Notes: a model not told the origin generated them from the sequence alone. Shown: positions 1 through 8,067, numbered from the stretch's first letter. The stretch is 33,855 nt of DNA from an uncultured bacterium (GCA_903830565.1 CAIKUF010000330.1:1-33855); one strand, 5' to 3'. Numbers and translations are program-made.

Positions 1-171
1 ACTCTTCACCGAGGCCAAACCCGCAGGGATCCACTTATCGAAGCCGGTTCGGTGTTCAGACAAGCGGAGCCACCTCTCTACATCGAACGCACACTGCGAC
101 CATTTCCCGCCACTCACGGCCGGCCGCTTTCGACCAGTCCACTTCATCGCGGAGCAATGTCGATGTGCCGG
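1..171. other. Left-edge stretch with no supported gene
   Basis: This segment lies downstream of the terC stop. Open frames cross it on both strands, but they are continuous with frames that run antisense to terC, and I recognise no protein in them. I see no convincing hairpin terminator and no tRNA. It may hold the 3' untranslated region of terC or the edge of a neighbour outside the window. Confidence 0.4.
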
Positions 172-1164
172 TCACGGCGCACTCGTTGCAGGCGTCTCGC
201 TGCGCGTCTTCCACAACGAGACCAGGACGCCACCAGCGATCAGCCCGAAGGTTACCGTGAGCGAAATCGCAGGCGGGAACTTGCCGATAAAGCCGACCAG
301 AAAGATCTTCGTGCCGATGAAGACCAGCACCAAGGCGAGCGCGTACTTGAGGTACTTGAACCGGTGGATCATCGCCGCGAGCGCGAAGTACAGCGCGCGC
401 AGCCCCAGGATCGCGAAGATGTTGCTGGTGTAGATGATGAACGGGTCGGTGGTGATCGCGAAGATCGCCGGCACCGAGTCGACAGCGAATACCAGGTCGA
501 CGAACTCGATCAGCAGCAGCGCCAGGAACAGCGGCGTCGCCCAGAGCTTCACCACACCGGTGCGCGGATCGGCCTGGCGCACCCAGAAGGCATTTCCGTG
601 CAGCGTATTGGTCACGCGCAGGTGCTTGCGCAGGAATCTCAACAGCGGGTTGCTGGCGATGTCCGGCAACTGGTCGGCAAGCCTCCACATCTTGATGCCC
701 GTCACCACGAGGAAGGCACCGAAGAGGTAAAGCACCCAGCTGAACTGGCTAACCAGCAGCGCGCCCAATCCGATCATGAGAGCGCGCAGGACGATCACGC
801 CCAGAACTCCCCAGAACAACACCCGGTGCTGGTAGTGACGCGGAATCGCAAAGAACGAGAAGATCAGGGCGATGACGAACACGTTGTCCATTGACAAGGA
901 CTTCTCGATCATGAAGCCCGTAAGGTAGGCGATGCCACTGGGCGCGCCCAGGTACCACCACACCCAGGCGCCGAAGCACAGGGCCACCGTGATGTAGCCC
1001 GACGATAGAAGCAGGCTCTCCCTGACGCCGATCTCGTGATCGTCCTTGTGCAGCACCCCCAGATCGAAGGCGAGCAGTGCGGCGACGCTGCTCACGAAGA
1101 CCAGCCAGAGCCAGGCAGCCTTGCCGAGCACATCGGCAGCCAGGAGTGAAAGGAGAAGGTCCAT
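172..1164 (-). CDS. TerC family integral membrane protein
   Basis: Polytopic inner-membrane protein of the TerC/Alx family, 330 residues. Family members are linked to tellurite resistance, and Alx/MntP-like members to manganese and metal homeostasis. The hallmark is visible in the second half: FVDLVFAVDSVPAIFAIT, followed by a helix containing YTSNIFAILGLRALYF, with acidic residues buried in membrane segments. About nine hydrophobic segments fit the family. I chose the ATG beginning MDLLLSLLAADV; an upstream in-frame extension of 38 residues is arginine- and proline-rich and unlike the family. The gene is last in a minus-strand run with terB, a Bax1-I family gene and an HPF-like gene, 129 bases after terB. 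The ion handled cannot be read from the sequence. The family call is firm; a role in metal or tellurite stress is inference. Confidence 0.9.
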   Translation of the reverse strand: MDLLLSLLAADVLGKAAWLWLVFVSSVAALLAFDLGVLHKDDHEIGVRESLLLSSGYITVALCFGAWVWWYLGAPSGIAYLTGFMIEKSLSMDNVFVIALIFSFFAIPRHYQHRVLFWGVLGVIVLRALMIGLGALLVSQFSWVLYLFGAFLVVTGIKMWRLADQLPDIASNPLLRFLRKHLRVTNTLHGNAFWVRQADPRTGVVKLWATPLFLALLLIEFVDLVFAVDSVPAIFAITTDPFIIYTSNIFAILGLRALYFALAAMIHRFKYLKYALALVLVFIGTKIFLVGFIGKFPPAISLTVTFGLIAGGVLVSLWKTRSETPATSAP

Positions 1165-1293
1165 GAGGTCTTGCTGGTGGTGAGGGTTGAACCGGAACGG
1201 CGCGATCCTGAACGGATGAAGAGGTCGCGGCGCACGCCGACGCCGCACGATGGCCGCATATGGACCATCGTCGGCCACGCTGGGCGTCAGCGG

Positions 1294-1710
1294 CTAGCGT
1301 TGTGCTGGAGCGTCCAGCATCTGCCGGTGCAGGCCCCACTGCTCGACTGCGTTGACGAGCACAACCGATTCACCGTCGGCAACGTGGCCATCGGCTTCCA
1401 CGATCGCCACGCACAGCCGGAGTACGAGGCGACGCAGCACCGGATCGTCGACCTCGGCCATGAGCTGACTCAGCATCTCCGGTTCGATCTGCCCGGCGTC
1501 GCCCCAGTGCGAATGCCGCGCCTCAAGCAGGTCTTCGCAGAAGCTCTGCAGCAATGAATGCATCTCTTCGGGGGCGATGCCGAGTTGCCCGTAGGCTCCC
1601 AGCCGATCGAGCATGTCGAGTTCGGTCCTCGACACATGGCCGTCGGCCACGAGGGCCAACGCAACGATCCGGGCAACTGCCTGCGGGCTGTTGGTGGGGT
1701 AATGGCGCAT
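1294..1710 (-). CDS. TerB family tellurite-resistance-type protein
   Basis: Small all-helical cytosolic protein of 138 residues. It has the TerB-like repeat in which an acidic, calcium-type loop follows a helix: ALVADGHVSRTELDML near residue 18, then AIVEADGHVADGESVVL near residue 102. TerB proteins occur with TerC and are thought to act at the inner face of the membrane as part of a metal-sensing stress complex. The start ATG is preceded by AAAGGA at good spacing. It lies directly upstream of terC on the same strand, which supports a shared function. No terD/terE-type genes are visible nearby, so this is not a full ter operon. The exact role is unknown. Confidence 0.82.
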   Translation of the reverse strand: MRHYPTNSPQAVARIVALALVADGHVSRTELDMLDRLGAYGQLGIAPEEMHSLLQSFCEDLLEARHSHWGDAGQIEPEMLSQLMAEVDDPVLRRLVLRLCVAIVEADGHVADGESVVLVNAVEQWGLHRQMLDAPAQR

Positions 1711-1795
1711 GGGGTTTCCTTTGAAAGATCAGTTCAAGGCATCGTCGAGCCACGAACTTGTGTCGGGGCCGGAACCGAGGCGAGTTGTTGTGCAA

Positions 1796-2497
1796 TCACT
1801 CGTCGGAGCCGCCCAGGCCGAAGAGGCTGAGCAGGCTGGCGAACAGGTTGAAGATCGAGACGTACAAACCAACTGTCGCCAACACGTAGTTGGTTTCGCC
1901 ACCGTGAACGATTCGGCTGGTCTCGACCAGGATCAGACCAGCCGACAGCAGCGCGATCATCGCTGTGACCGCCAGTCCTAGCATTGGAAACTGGAGGAAC
2001 ACGGCGGCGAGTCCAGCGAGTAACGCGACGACCATCCCGGCGAACAAGAAGCCGCCCATGAAGCTGAAGTCGCGCCGCGTGGTCAGCACCCAGGCAGACA
2101 GCGCGAGGAAGATTGCACCGGTGGCAGCCAGGGCCATCGCGATAACCTGCCCGCCACCCGGCAAGGTCATCACCTTGGCCAGCAGCGGACCGAGCGTGTA
2201 ACCCATGAAGCCGGTCAGGCCGAACACGGCCGGGAGCGCCCAGGCGGAATTCTTCAGCCGATAGACCGCAAAGAGCAGGCCGAAGTAGCCCGCCAGGGTC
2301 AGCAAGATGCCCGGTGCAGGCCATTGCGCCGCAACGCTCACGGCAGCGACGCCGGCACTGAACAGCAGCGTCAGCGACAGCAGCGCATAGGTATTGCGCA
2401 GCACGCGCGAGGTCGCGCTCGCCGCTAGGGTCGGCGGGGCCACCATCATCGGCAGAGTCGTCACGGCGGCGTTTGAGGTGTGAGGGTGGGGTTGCAT
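1796..2497 (-). CDS. Bax inhibitor-1/YccA family membrane protein
   Basis: Integral membrane protein of 233 residues with seven hydrophobic segments, typical of the Bax1-I (UPF0005, YccA/YbhL) family. These proteins act in the inner membrane. Characterised members form pH-sensitive calcium leak channels or, as YccA, modulate the FtsH protease. Supporting motifs are LRNTYALLSLTLLFSAGVA near the N-terminus, the central GFTGYxLGP-like stretch (GLTGFMGYTLGPLL) and a C-terminal YVLATVGLYVSIFNLFASLLSLFG. The chosen ATG (MQPHPHTSN) has AGGAG eight bases upstream; another ATG four bases earlier is out of frame. It follows the HPF-like gene by 29 bases and probably shares its transcript. Substrate and regulation are not visible. 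Confidence 0.9.
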   Translation of the reverse strand: MQPHPHTSNAAVTTLPMMVAPPTLAASATSRVLRNTYALLSLTLLFSAGVAAVSVAAQWPAPGILLTLAGYFGLLFAVYRLKNSAWALPAVFGLTGFMGYTLGPLLAKVMTLPGGGQVIAMALAATGAIFLALSAWVLTTRRDFSFMGGFLFAGMVVALLAGLAAVFLQFPMLGLAVTAMIALLSAGLILVETSRIVHGGETNYVLATVGLYVSIFNLFASLLSLFGLGGSDE

Positions 2498-2526
2498 GTC
2501 ATTTGCTCCTAGGAACATGGATGCGA

Positions 2527-2868
2527 TTAGCGGTCAAAGGCAACGACGCGTCGCCCCGGCTCGCGAGGACCACGATCGCGTCGCCAAAGGCGCAGCAGCA
2601 AGCGGGTTGCGCGGGCGAGTGCGGCGTCGAGTGCCGTGCGCCAGTCGCGCGCCGTCGCGGTGACGACGACTATCCCGCGGCCATCGGTGCGCAGATGGAT
2701 CTGGCATCGTTTGTCCAAGCCGCCGCGCGGACCATTGACATCGGAGAGCTGAACAGTGGCACGCGGGACCGGCCAGTTCAGACGCCGCATGACGAAGCGC
2801 ACGCGGCATACCGCCAGGTCGCGATATTCATTCGCTTCGCGGTCGCGGGAGCTGAAGAGCACTTGCAT
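2527..2868 (-). CDS. HPF/RaiA-like ribosome-associated small protein
   Basis: Protein of 113 residues resembling the beta-alpha-beta-beta-beta-alpha fold of the sigma54-modulation/HPF/RaiA family. It begins MQVLFSSRDREA, has a central strand pair (ATVQLSDVNG, then CQIHLRTDG) and a final helix (WRTALDAALARATRLLLRLW). Family members bind the ribosomal 30S subunit and promote hibernation or stabilise stored ribosomes under stress. This one is divergent and could instead be a family paralogue with a different target. The ATG is set by an excellent GGAGGT upstream. It is the first gene of a minus-strand stress cluster and is divergent from the NhaR-like regulator, separated by 97 bases, so that regulator may control it. 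The fold call is moderate; function is inference. Confidence 0.7.
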   Translation of the reverse strand: MQVLFSSRDREANEYRDLAVCRVRFVMRRLNWPVPRATVQLSDVNGPRGGLDKRCQIHLRTDGRGIVVVTATARDWRTALDAALARATRLLLRLWRRDRGPREPGRRVVAFDR

Positions 2869-2965
2869 CGAAGACCTCCGTCGGTTGAACATGGCAGCAC
2901 GATAGCTGTCCGACAATGTCTGAAAAAGCAGAGAATCAGGTACAAATGCTTCTGCAAAACATGAC
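2869..2965. promoter_or_regulatory. Divergent regulatory interval between HPF-like and NhaR-like genes
   Basis: The 97-base gap must hold promoters for both divergent genes. A TACAAAT at 2941-2947 could be a -10 box for the regulator. An interrupted inverted repeat with arms GCAGA (near 2928) and TCTGC (near 2951) lies beside it. Both are weak, short signals and no -35 is convincing. I mark the interval rather than a precise promoter. Confidence 0.35.
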
Positions 2966-3841
2966 ATGAGCCTCGAGTTCAGCTACCGCCACCTGTACTA
3001 CTTCTGGGTCGTCGGCAAGGAAGGCGGCATCACCCGCGCCGCGGACCGGCTTGGCATGGCCGTGCAGACGGTCAGCACACAGGTCCGCGAACTTGAGCGA
3101 ACGCTGGGATATGCGTTGCTCAAGCCGGTGGGGCGCGGGATTGCTCTTACCGAGGCGGGCGAGGCTGCAATGCGCCAGGCCGAGCAGATCTTTGCGCTCG
3201 GGGAGCAACTGCCTCAACTCGTGCGCGAAGCGGCCAGCGTGCCCTGTGTTCGATTGACCGTGGGTGTATCCGACGGTGTTCCGAAGCTGGTGGTGAAAGC
3301 ATTGCTACAGCCAGCGCTGGAGGAGCCGCAACTGCATTTGCTCTGTCACGAGGGGGAGTTCGACGACCTGCTGGCCGATCTCGCGCTGCACCGGGTGGAC
3401 GTTGTGTTGTCGGACCGCGCTGCGGTTCCCAGCGCAACTTTGAAGGTTCACAGCCATCCGCTCGGTTCTTCGGAACTTGCCTGGTATGCGCCGCCCGCAC
3501 TGGCAGCCGCCGCCAAACGAGGGTTCCCGCGGTCTCTGGCCAAGGTCCCTGTGCTCTTGCCGACCACTCACGCCGCGGCACGCGGTCTGCTGGATCAATG
3601 GTTCGAGCATCAGGGCGTGCGACCCAACACCGTGGGTGAGTTCGAGGACAGCGCGCTCTTGAAGACCTTTGGCGCGGGGGGCATGGGTGTATTCCCCGCC
3701 GTGAGTCTTGTTCACGAAGACTTGACTGCGGGTTACGGCGTCAAGCTCATAGGAACCTGCGAGGGCGTCGAGGAGCGATTCTTTGCCATCGCGGCACATC
3801 GAAAGGTGCAGCACCCGTTGGTCCAGCGGCTGCTGAAGTGA
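2966..3841 (+). CDS. LysR-type regulator resembling NhaR
   Basis: DNA-binding transcription factor of 291 residues. The N-terminal winged helix-turn-helix spans about residues 6-65 (GGITRAADRLGMAVQTVSTQ is the recognition region), followed by a linker helix and a LysR substrate domain. The opening MSLEFSYRHLYYFWVVGKEGG is typical of the NhaR subgroup, which in E. coli activates the sodium/proton antiporter gene nhaA in response to sodium and pH. No nhaA-type antiporter lies next to it here. The gene is divergent from the HPF/Bax1-I/Ter cluster, an arrangement often seen when LysR proteins control the opposing operon. The effector is unknown. The family call is secure; the NhaR subgroup call is by sequence resemblance only. 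Confidence 0.88.
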   Translation: MSLEFSYRHLYYFWVVGKEGGITRAADRLGMAVQTVSTQVRELERTLGYALLKPVGRGIALTEAGEAAMRQAEQIFALGEQLPQLVREAASVPCVRLTVGVSDGVPKLVVKALLQPALEEPQLHLLCHEGEFDDLLADLALHRVDVVLSDRAAVPSATLKVHSHPLGSSELAWYAPPALAAAAKRGFPRSLAKVPVLLPTTHAAARGLLDQWFEHQGVRPNTVGEFEDSALLKTFGAGGMGVFPAVSLVHEDLTAGYGVKLIGTCEGVEERFFAIAAHRKVQHPLVQRLLK

Positions 3842-4053
3842 ACGCCCTTTCGACCCGAAGCCCAAGAGCTGACCCACGGCCCTCTCAGTTCAGCAGACAC
3901 GGCGCCAACCTCCGCCGCCGCTGGTCACGCCGAGTGAACTTTGCCTTGATCCGCGCTGAGGCCCGCAGGAATCGCCAGACAAGTCCAGAACAGCGTGGCG
4001 CGCGACACTAGCCCTGACAGGCTCACAGGCGTCATGAAGCGATTCACCGCCCC
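3842..4053. other. Intergenic gap between convergent genes
   Basis: This is the 3' ends of two convergent genes, the NhaR-like regulator (plus) and the acyl-CoA synthetase (minus). I see no recognisable protein, no strong hairpin with a T-run, and no repeat. A terminator is expected here from the gene arrangement but I cannot point to one. Confidence 0.4.
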
Positions 4054-5559
4054 TCAAGCGCTCTTCTCGCGCAAGATGCGCTTGAGGATCTTGCCGGTTG
4101 CGCTCTTGGGCAGTTCGGGGACGATGTCCACCCGCGCCGGCACCTTGTAGGCGGCGATGTGGTCGCGGCAGTAGGCGATGATGCTCTCGGGCGTGAGCGT
4201 CGAGCCCTCGGCGAGCACGACGGCGACGGCCACCGCCTCGCCCTTGTCGCCGCCCGCGATGCCGTACACGGCCGCCTCGCGAATGCCGGAAATCTTGTAG
4301 AGGTACTGCTCGACCTCGGCCGGCCAGACCTTGAAGCCCGAGACGTTGATCATGTCCTTCACGCGGTCGGTGATGAAGACGTAGCCGTCCGCGTCCATGC
4401 GGCCGACGTCGCCGGTGTGCAGCCAGCCGCCGCGCAGCGCGTGTGCGGTTTCGTCGGGCCGGTTCCAGTAGCCCTGCATCACGCCCTCGCCGCGAATCAC
4501 GATCTCGCCCTGCTGGCCGGCGGGCAGTTCCTTCTCCTGGTCGTCGAAGATCTTGAGCTTGAAGCCGTGCACCGCGCGCCCGACCGAGCCGAAGCGGTGA
4601 AGGACGGAATCGTTGTAGCAGGCGAAGGGCGAGCATTCGGTGAGCCCGTAGCCCTCGTAGACGCGGCGGCCGAAGCGGTCGGTCCAGCGGCGCGAGATCT
4701 CTTCGGGCATGGTTGCCGCGGCCGACATTTCGTAGCGCAGCGACGAGAGGTCGTAGCCCGACAGGTCCAGGCCCAGCAGTCCGATGTAGATCGTCGGCAC
4801 CGCGAACAAGTGGGTGATGCGCTCGTCGCCGATCGCGCGCAGGACGAGGTCGGGGACGAAGCGCCGAAAGAGCACGATGGTGCAGCCGGCGAGGATGGCC
4901 GCGTTCATGATGTAGTTCTGTCCGTACACATGGAACAGCGGCAGGAAGGCGGCGAGGCGGTCGCCGGGCTGGTAGTCCGAGTACTCGGGCCGCGGCGGCT
5001 GGGCGATGTTGGTGTGGATGTTGAACTGCGTCAGCGCGACGCCCTTCGGAAAGCCCGTCGTGCCCGACGAGTAGAGCAGCGCAGCCACATCGTGCGGCGC
5101 ACGTGGGGCCGAGCGCAAGGTCTCGGAGCCGCGCGCGATCAGGTCCGCCAGCCGCTGCCAGCCCGCGGGCGCCGCTTCAGCGTCGACGATGGCCCGCAGG
5201 CGCAGCGCGGCACAGTCCGCGGGAACGAACTTCGCCAGCTCGGCGACGGTGAACACGGCCGCCGCGCCAGAATCGTCGAGCAGGTAGCGCACCTCCTCGC
5301 TCTTGAGAATGGCGTTGATGGTCACCGGCACCGCGCCGAGCTTTTGTGCCGCGTAGTAGACGACGGCGAACTCGGGCACGTTGGGCAGGTAGAGGGCGAT
5401 GCGCTCACCGGCGTGGATGCCCGCCGTGCGCAGCGCGTCGGCCAGGCGCGTCGCGTCGCGGTTGAGTTCACCGTAGGTGATCGAGCGCCCCTCGAAGCGG
5501 ATCGCGACCCAGTCCGGGTTCGCGGCCGCGTGGGCTTCCAGATGCGATGCGACGTTCAT
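4054..5559 (-). CDS. Acyl-CoA synthetase / AMP-binding long-chain fatty-acid-CoA ligase type
   Basis: Adenylate-forming enzyme of 501 residues that would activate a carboxylic acid with ATP and load it onto CoA. All family motifs are present: the ATP-binding P-loop YSSGTTGFPKGVALT near residue 167, YEGYGLTECSP near 305, GWLHTGDVG near 386, and the C-terminal catalytic lysine K490 in LPKSATGKILKRIL. The start ATG (MNVASHLEAHA) has a strong GGAGGAG upstream. An 81-base gap separates it from the oxidoreductase at 5641, which is upstream on the same strand, so the two may share a transcript. Acid chain length and natural substrate cannot be read from the sequence. The next best reading is a short- or aryl-acid ligase of the same superfamily. 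Confidence 0.93.
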   Translation of the reverse strand: MNVASHLEAHAAANPDWVAIRFEGRSITYGELNRDATRLADALRTAGIHAGERIALYLPNVPEFAVVYYAAQKLGAVPVTINAILKSEEVRYLLDDSGAAAVFTVAELAKFVPADCAALRLRAIVDAEAAPAGWQRLADLIARGSETLRSAPRAPHDVAALLYSSGTTGFPKGVALTQFNIHTNIAQPPRPEYSDYQPGDRLAAFLPLFHVYGQNYIMNAAILAGCTIVLFRRFVPDLVLRAIGDERITHLFAVPTIYIGLLGLDLSGYDLSSLRYEMSAAATMPEEISRRWTDRFGRRVYEGYGLTECSPFACYNDSVLHRFGSVGRAVHGFKLKIFDDQEKELPAGQQGEIVIRGEGVMQGYWNRPDETAHALRGGWLHTGDVGRMDADGYVFITDRVKDMINVSGFKVWPAEVEQYLYKISGIREAAVYGIAGGDKGEAVAVAVVLAEGSTLTPESIIAYCRDHIAAYKVPARVDIVPELPKSATGKILKRILREKSA

Positions 5560-5640
5560 GTGTCTCCTCCAGTGGATCGTTGATCTCTTCGCGTTCTTGG
5601 GCGCGATTCTTCATCCTCATCGGCGGTTCTCGGGCGGCGC

Positions 5641-6492
5641 TTAGTTCGGCACGCGCGCCGCCGCGGCGGCATCGAGCGCGCCCTCGCCGCGCGCGATCGC
5701 GGCGTCGAACATTGCCGCCACGCCGGGCATGACGAACAGGTCCATGCCGCCGCGGTGGGCCTCCTCGATCATCAGGCGCACGTCCTTGCGCGCCATTGCA
5801 AGCTCGAACGACGGCGGCGTGAACTGGCCCGCTTCGATGCGGGCCGCGCGCGCGGGCAGGAACTGGCCCGGGTTGAAGTGCTGGAAGAGCGAGAACGCTT
5901 CGGCGGTCGAGATGCCCACCGAGTGCGCAAGGCGGTTGACGTCGCCGAGCACGCCCAGGATGCCGAGCAGCGTCATGTTGCCGAACAGCTTGAACGCTGC
6001 CGCGCGCTCGGGCGCCTCGCCGAGGTAGAGCACGCTGCCGGTCATCTTCTGCAAGTCGGCCAGCAGCGCGTCGTGGCGCTGCTTCTCGCCGGAGACGAGC
6101 ATCAGCCCCGTTCCCTCCAGCGCGTTCGCCGGGGCCATGAAAACCGGCGCGTGAACGAAGACGCGGTCGCGCGCGTTCCAGCGGCGGGCGCGCGCGGCCG
6201 TCGGCGTGACGGCGGTCGTCGTGTGGTCGACGATCCAGGTCGACTTCGAGATCGACGACGCGATGGGCTCGAGCACCGCGTCGACCGACGCGTCGTCGGC
6301 GAGCGACAGGTGGATGCGCTCGGCGCCCGCAAGCGCCGCCGCCGGCTCCTCGAAGGCCTTCGCGCCATCGGCTTGCAGCGCACGCGCCTTCGCGGCGCTG
6401 CGGTTCCAGACGTTGACCTCGTGGCCAGTGGCGCGCAGGCGGCGCACGAAGCCCGAGCCCATCAGGCCGGTTCCGAGAAAGGCGATCTTCAT
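5641..6492 (-). CDS. NAD(P)-dependent beta-hydroxyacid dehydrogenase family oxidoreductase
   Basis: Cytosolic enzyme of 283 residues in the 3-hydroxyisobutyrate dehydrogenase-like superfamily. The N-terminal Rossmann motif FLGTGLMGSGF (residues 4-14) binds the cofactor. The catalytic lysine is visible in AAFKLFGNMTLLG with the usual K-x3-N spacing. The substrate-binding segment, usually [D/H]APVSGG, here reads HAPVFMAPANALEG, so the conserved Ser-Gly-Gly is replaced. This argues against true 3-hydroxyisobutyrate and for a different substrate or an imine/tartronate-type relative. The start ATG (MKIAFLGTG) is preceded by AAGGAA; a longer in-frame extension upstream has no family similarity. It lies upstream of an acyl-CoA synthetase on the same strand. 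Confidence 0.88.
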   Translation of the reverse strand: MKIAFLGTGLMGSGFVRRLRATGHEVNVWNRSAAKARALQADGAKAFEEPAAALAGAERIHLSLADDASVDAVLEPIASSISKSTWIVDHTTTAVTPTAARARRWNARDRVFVHAPVFMAPANALEGTGLMLVSGEKQRHDALLADLQKMTGSVLYLGEAPERAAAFKLFGNMTLLGILGVLGDVNRLAHSVGISTAEAFSLFQHFNPGQFLPARAARIEAGQFTPPSFELAMARKDVRLMIEEAHRGGMDLFVMPGVAAMFDAAIARGEGALDAAAAARVPN

Positions 6493-6644
6493 GGCGGGGT
6501 TCCTTCGGAGTTGATGCGGCACGATACCGATTCTGCGAAAGTCCAGAATCGGGTCGGTGCGCGCAAAGACGATCGTTTGCGACTTCGGCTGACGCTCAGG
6601 CCGCACCGCCCGTACTCGGCGCCACCCGCTTGGAAGGATTGTGC

Positions 6645-7277
6645 ATGCCGTTGAGCAACGATGAATTGCGGCGAATTGCAGCCCGCACGCTGAACCACTA
6701 CGACTGCAATGCCCAGGCGTTCTGGGAGGGTACGCGCGATCACGACGTCAGCCAGAACATCGCTGCACTGCTGGACCGCATCACTGCGCCGCCGCCGTTC
6801 GACTTGCTCGACTTCGGCTGCGGGCCGGGGCGCGACCTCAAGGCGTTCACGGCGCTTGGGCATCGCGCGGTCGGCCTGGAGGGGTCTTCGCCGCTCGCCG
6901 CGATGGCGCGCGCGAACAGCGGATGCACGGTGCTCGAACAGAGCTTCCTGGAACTGGACTTGCCGAGCAGTCGCTTCGACGGCGTGTTCGCCAACGCGTC
7001 GCTGTTTCACGTCCCCAGCCAGGCGCTGCCGCACGTCCTTGGTGAATTGCACGCCAGCCTGAAGCCGGGTGGAGTGCTCTTTTGTTCCAACCCGCGCGGC
7101 AATGGAGAAGAGGGCTGGAGGGGCGAACGCTATGGCGCGTTCCACGACTGGCCTGCTTGGCAAGGCCATCTCAGCGCCGCCGGCTTCGTTGAGTTGACGC
7201 ATTTCTATCGCCCGACGGACGTGCCCTTGGAGCAGCGGAACTGGCTGGCCAGCGTGTGCCGAAAGCCGTTGCGTTGA
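6645..7277 (+). CDS. Class I SAM-dependent methyltransferase
   Basis: Cytosolic protein of 210 residues with a Methyltransf_11/25-type fold. Motif I, LLDFGCGPGRDLKAF, lies at about residues 52-66, with the acidic post-I residue in VGLEGSS. FDGVFANASLFHVP forms the motif II region and LKPGGVLFCSNPRG the motif III region. The ATG at 6645 has AAGGA seven bases upstream; an in-frame TTG five codons earlier would bury that ribosome binding site inside the gene. It is divergent from the dehydrogenase at 5641-6492. The methyl acceptor is unknown, and nothing in the neighbourhood specifies it. Confidence 0.88.
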   Translation: MPLSNDELRRIAARTLNHYDCNAQAFWEGTRDHDVSQNIAALLDRITAPPPFDLLDFGCGPGRDLKAFTALGHRAVGLEGSSPLAAMARANSGCTVLEQSFLELDLPSSRFDGVFANASLFHVPSQALPHVLGELHASLKPGGVLFCSNPRGNGEEGWRGERYGAFHDWPAWQGHLSAAGFVELTHFYRPTDVPLEQRNWLASVCRKPLR

Positions 7278-7481
7278 GCCCCCGGCCGCCTTGCTTGGCG
7301 CTCGTCGAGAAGAATGAGCGGTCGCGCGAAAGCGGGTGTGGGCGAAATCCGATCGCAGCCTTCACGATGGGCGAAGACGCGCCGCGGCGTGTCGAAGATT
7401 CCAGGTCACGGGAGGTGGCGTACGACGTAGTCGCGCTGGACGCTCCCTCTACAATGGCTGCGCAAGAAGAGGAGCGAAACC
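7278..7481. other. Intergenic gap upstream of the universal stress protein
   Basis: No protein is recognisable here. The right part carries the probable promoter of the universal stress gene, with a TACAAT box at 7450-7455. The left part may hold the 3' end signal for the methyltransferase transcript, but no clear terminator hairpin is visible. Confidence 0.4.
7450..7455 (+). promoter_or_regulatory. Candidate -10 box for the universal stress protein gene
   Basis: TACAAT matches the sigma70 -10 consensus at five of six bases and lies 26 bases before the ATG. A GAGGAG ribosome binding site sits between the two. No good -35 is seen 16-18 bases upstream, so the promoter may need an activator or may be misread. 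Confidence 0.4.
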
Positions 7482-7874
7482 ATGACCGTACTCGTCGCCT
7501 ACGCGCCGCGCCCTGAAGGGCAGGCCGCGCTGGACAAAGGAATCGAGATCGCGAAGAGCCGCAACGAGCGTCTGGTGGTCGTCAACGCCAGTCCCGGCGG
7601 CCAGCAGGAAGACCCGTCCAAGGCCGACGTGCTGGACGTCGAGCGCGTCGAGGCGCTGCTCGCCAGCTCGGGCATCAAGGCCGAATTCGTGCAGTACGTG
7701 CGCGGCAAGAGCGCGGTCTCGGAGATCGAGGACCTGGTCGAATCTCTGCACGTTTCTCTGCTCGTCATCGGCCTGCGCAAGCGCTCGCCGGTGGGCAAGC
7801 TCATCATGGGCAGCGTGGCGCAGGACATCCTGCTCTCCGTGTCGTGCCCGGTGCTGGCGGTCAAGGCACCCTGA
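7482..7874 (+). CDS. Universal stress protein (UspA family)
   Basis: Single-domain cytosolic protein of 130 residues with the UspA fold. It starts MTVLVAYAPRPEG and ends with the nucleotide-binding signature GLRKRSPVGKLIMGSVAQDI (about residues 97-116), followed by VSCPVLAVK. This G-x2-G-x9-G-S type loop marks ATP-binding Usp proteins. Usps accumulate under starvation, redox or membrane stress. The ATG is set by GAGGAG. It stands alone, with its own probable -10 box upstream. The specific stress is not visible. Confidence 0.93.
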   Translation: MTVLVAYAPRPEGQAALDKGIEIAKSRNERLVVVNASPGGQQEDPSKADVLDVERVEALLASSGIKAEFVQYVRGKSAVSEIEDLVESLHVSLLVIGLRKRSPVGKLIMGSVAQDILLSVSCPVLAVKAP

Positions 7875-7924
7875 GGGCGGCCTCGCCGGCGCGGCTCTGA
7901 TCGGCGCGCGCGAACGGGACCGGG

Positions 7925-8047
7925 TCAGCCCCGAAACCCGGCCATCCCGTCGCCGAGGAACTTGGCGCCGAGCACGATGGCGACGATGGGAATGGGGCTG
8001 AGCGCCACCGCCGCGGGCAGGAACTCGCCGATCGCTTGCGCGGGCAG
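7925..8047 (-). pseudogene. Remnant of a GAP-family membrane protein, apparently internally deleted
   Basis: A 40-codon open stretch without a start codon ends at a TGA. Its first part, IGEFLPAAVALSPIPIVAIVL, looks like the first membrane helix of GAP-family proteins (sulfolipid-addressing/LysE-like), which carry an ALSPxPI motif. Its last part, VLGAKFLGDGMAGF, looks like the C-terminal helix of the same family (typically a VLGxxLxGxGI-type end). Intact members have roughly 200 or more residues, so the middle appears lost, with the join at a V-L the two helices share. Where the start Met is expected the codon is CTG. It follows the DUF4203 gene with overlap or near contact. The assignment is from memory of the family and short, hence moderate. 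Confidence 0.45.
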
Positions 8048-8067
8048 GGTTCTATTCAGTTTTGGAG

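Noticed and set aside
52-894. Plus-strand open frame over terC
   Set aside because: The product is highly charged and repetitive, without motifs; the minus strand encodes a clear TerC protein.
1165-1293. yybP-ykoY manganese riboswitch before terC
   Set aside because: Such riboswitches precede some TerC/Alx genes, but I could not find the conserved loops in this 129-base gap.
6630-6644. Upstream TTG start for the small methyltransferase
   Set aside because: The AAGGA ribosome binding site for the ATG at 6645 would lie inside the coding region, and the extra residues do not resemble the family.
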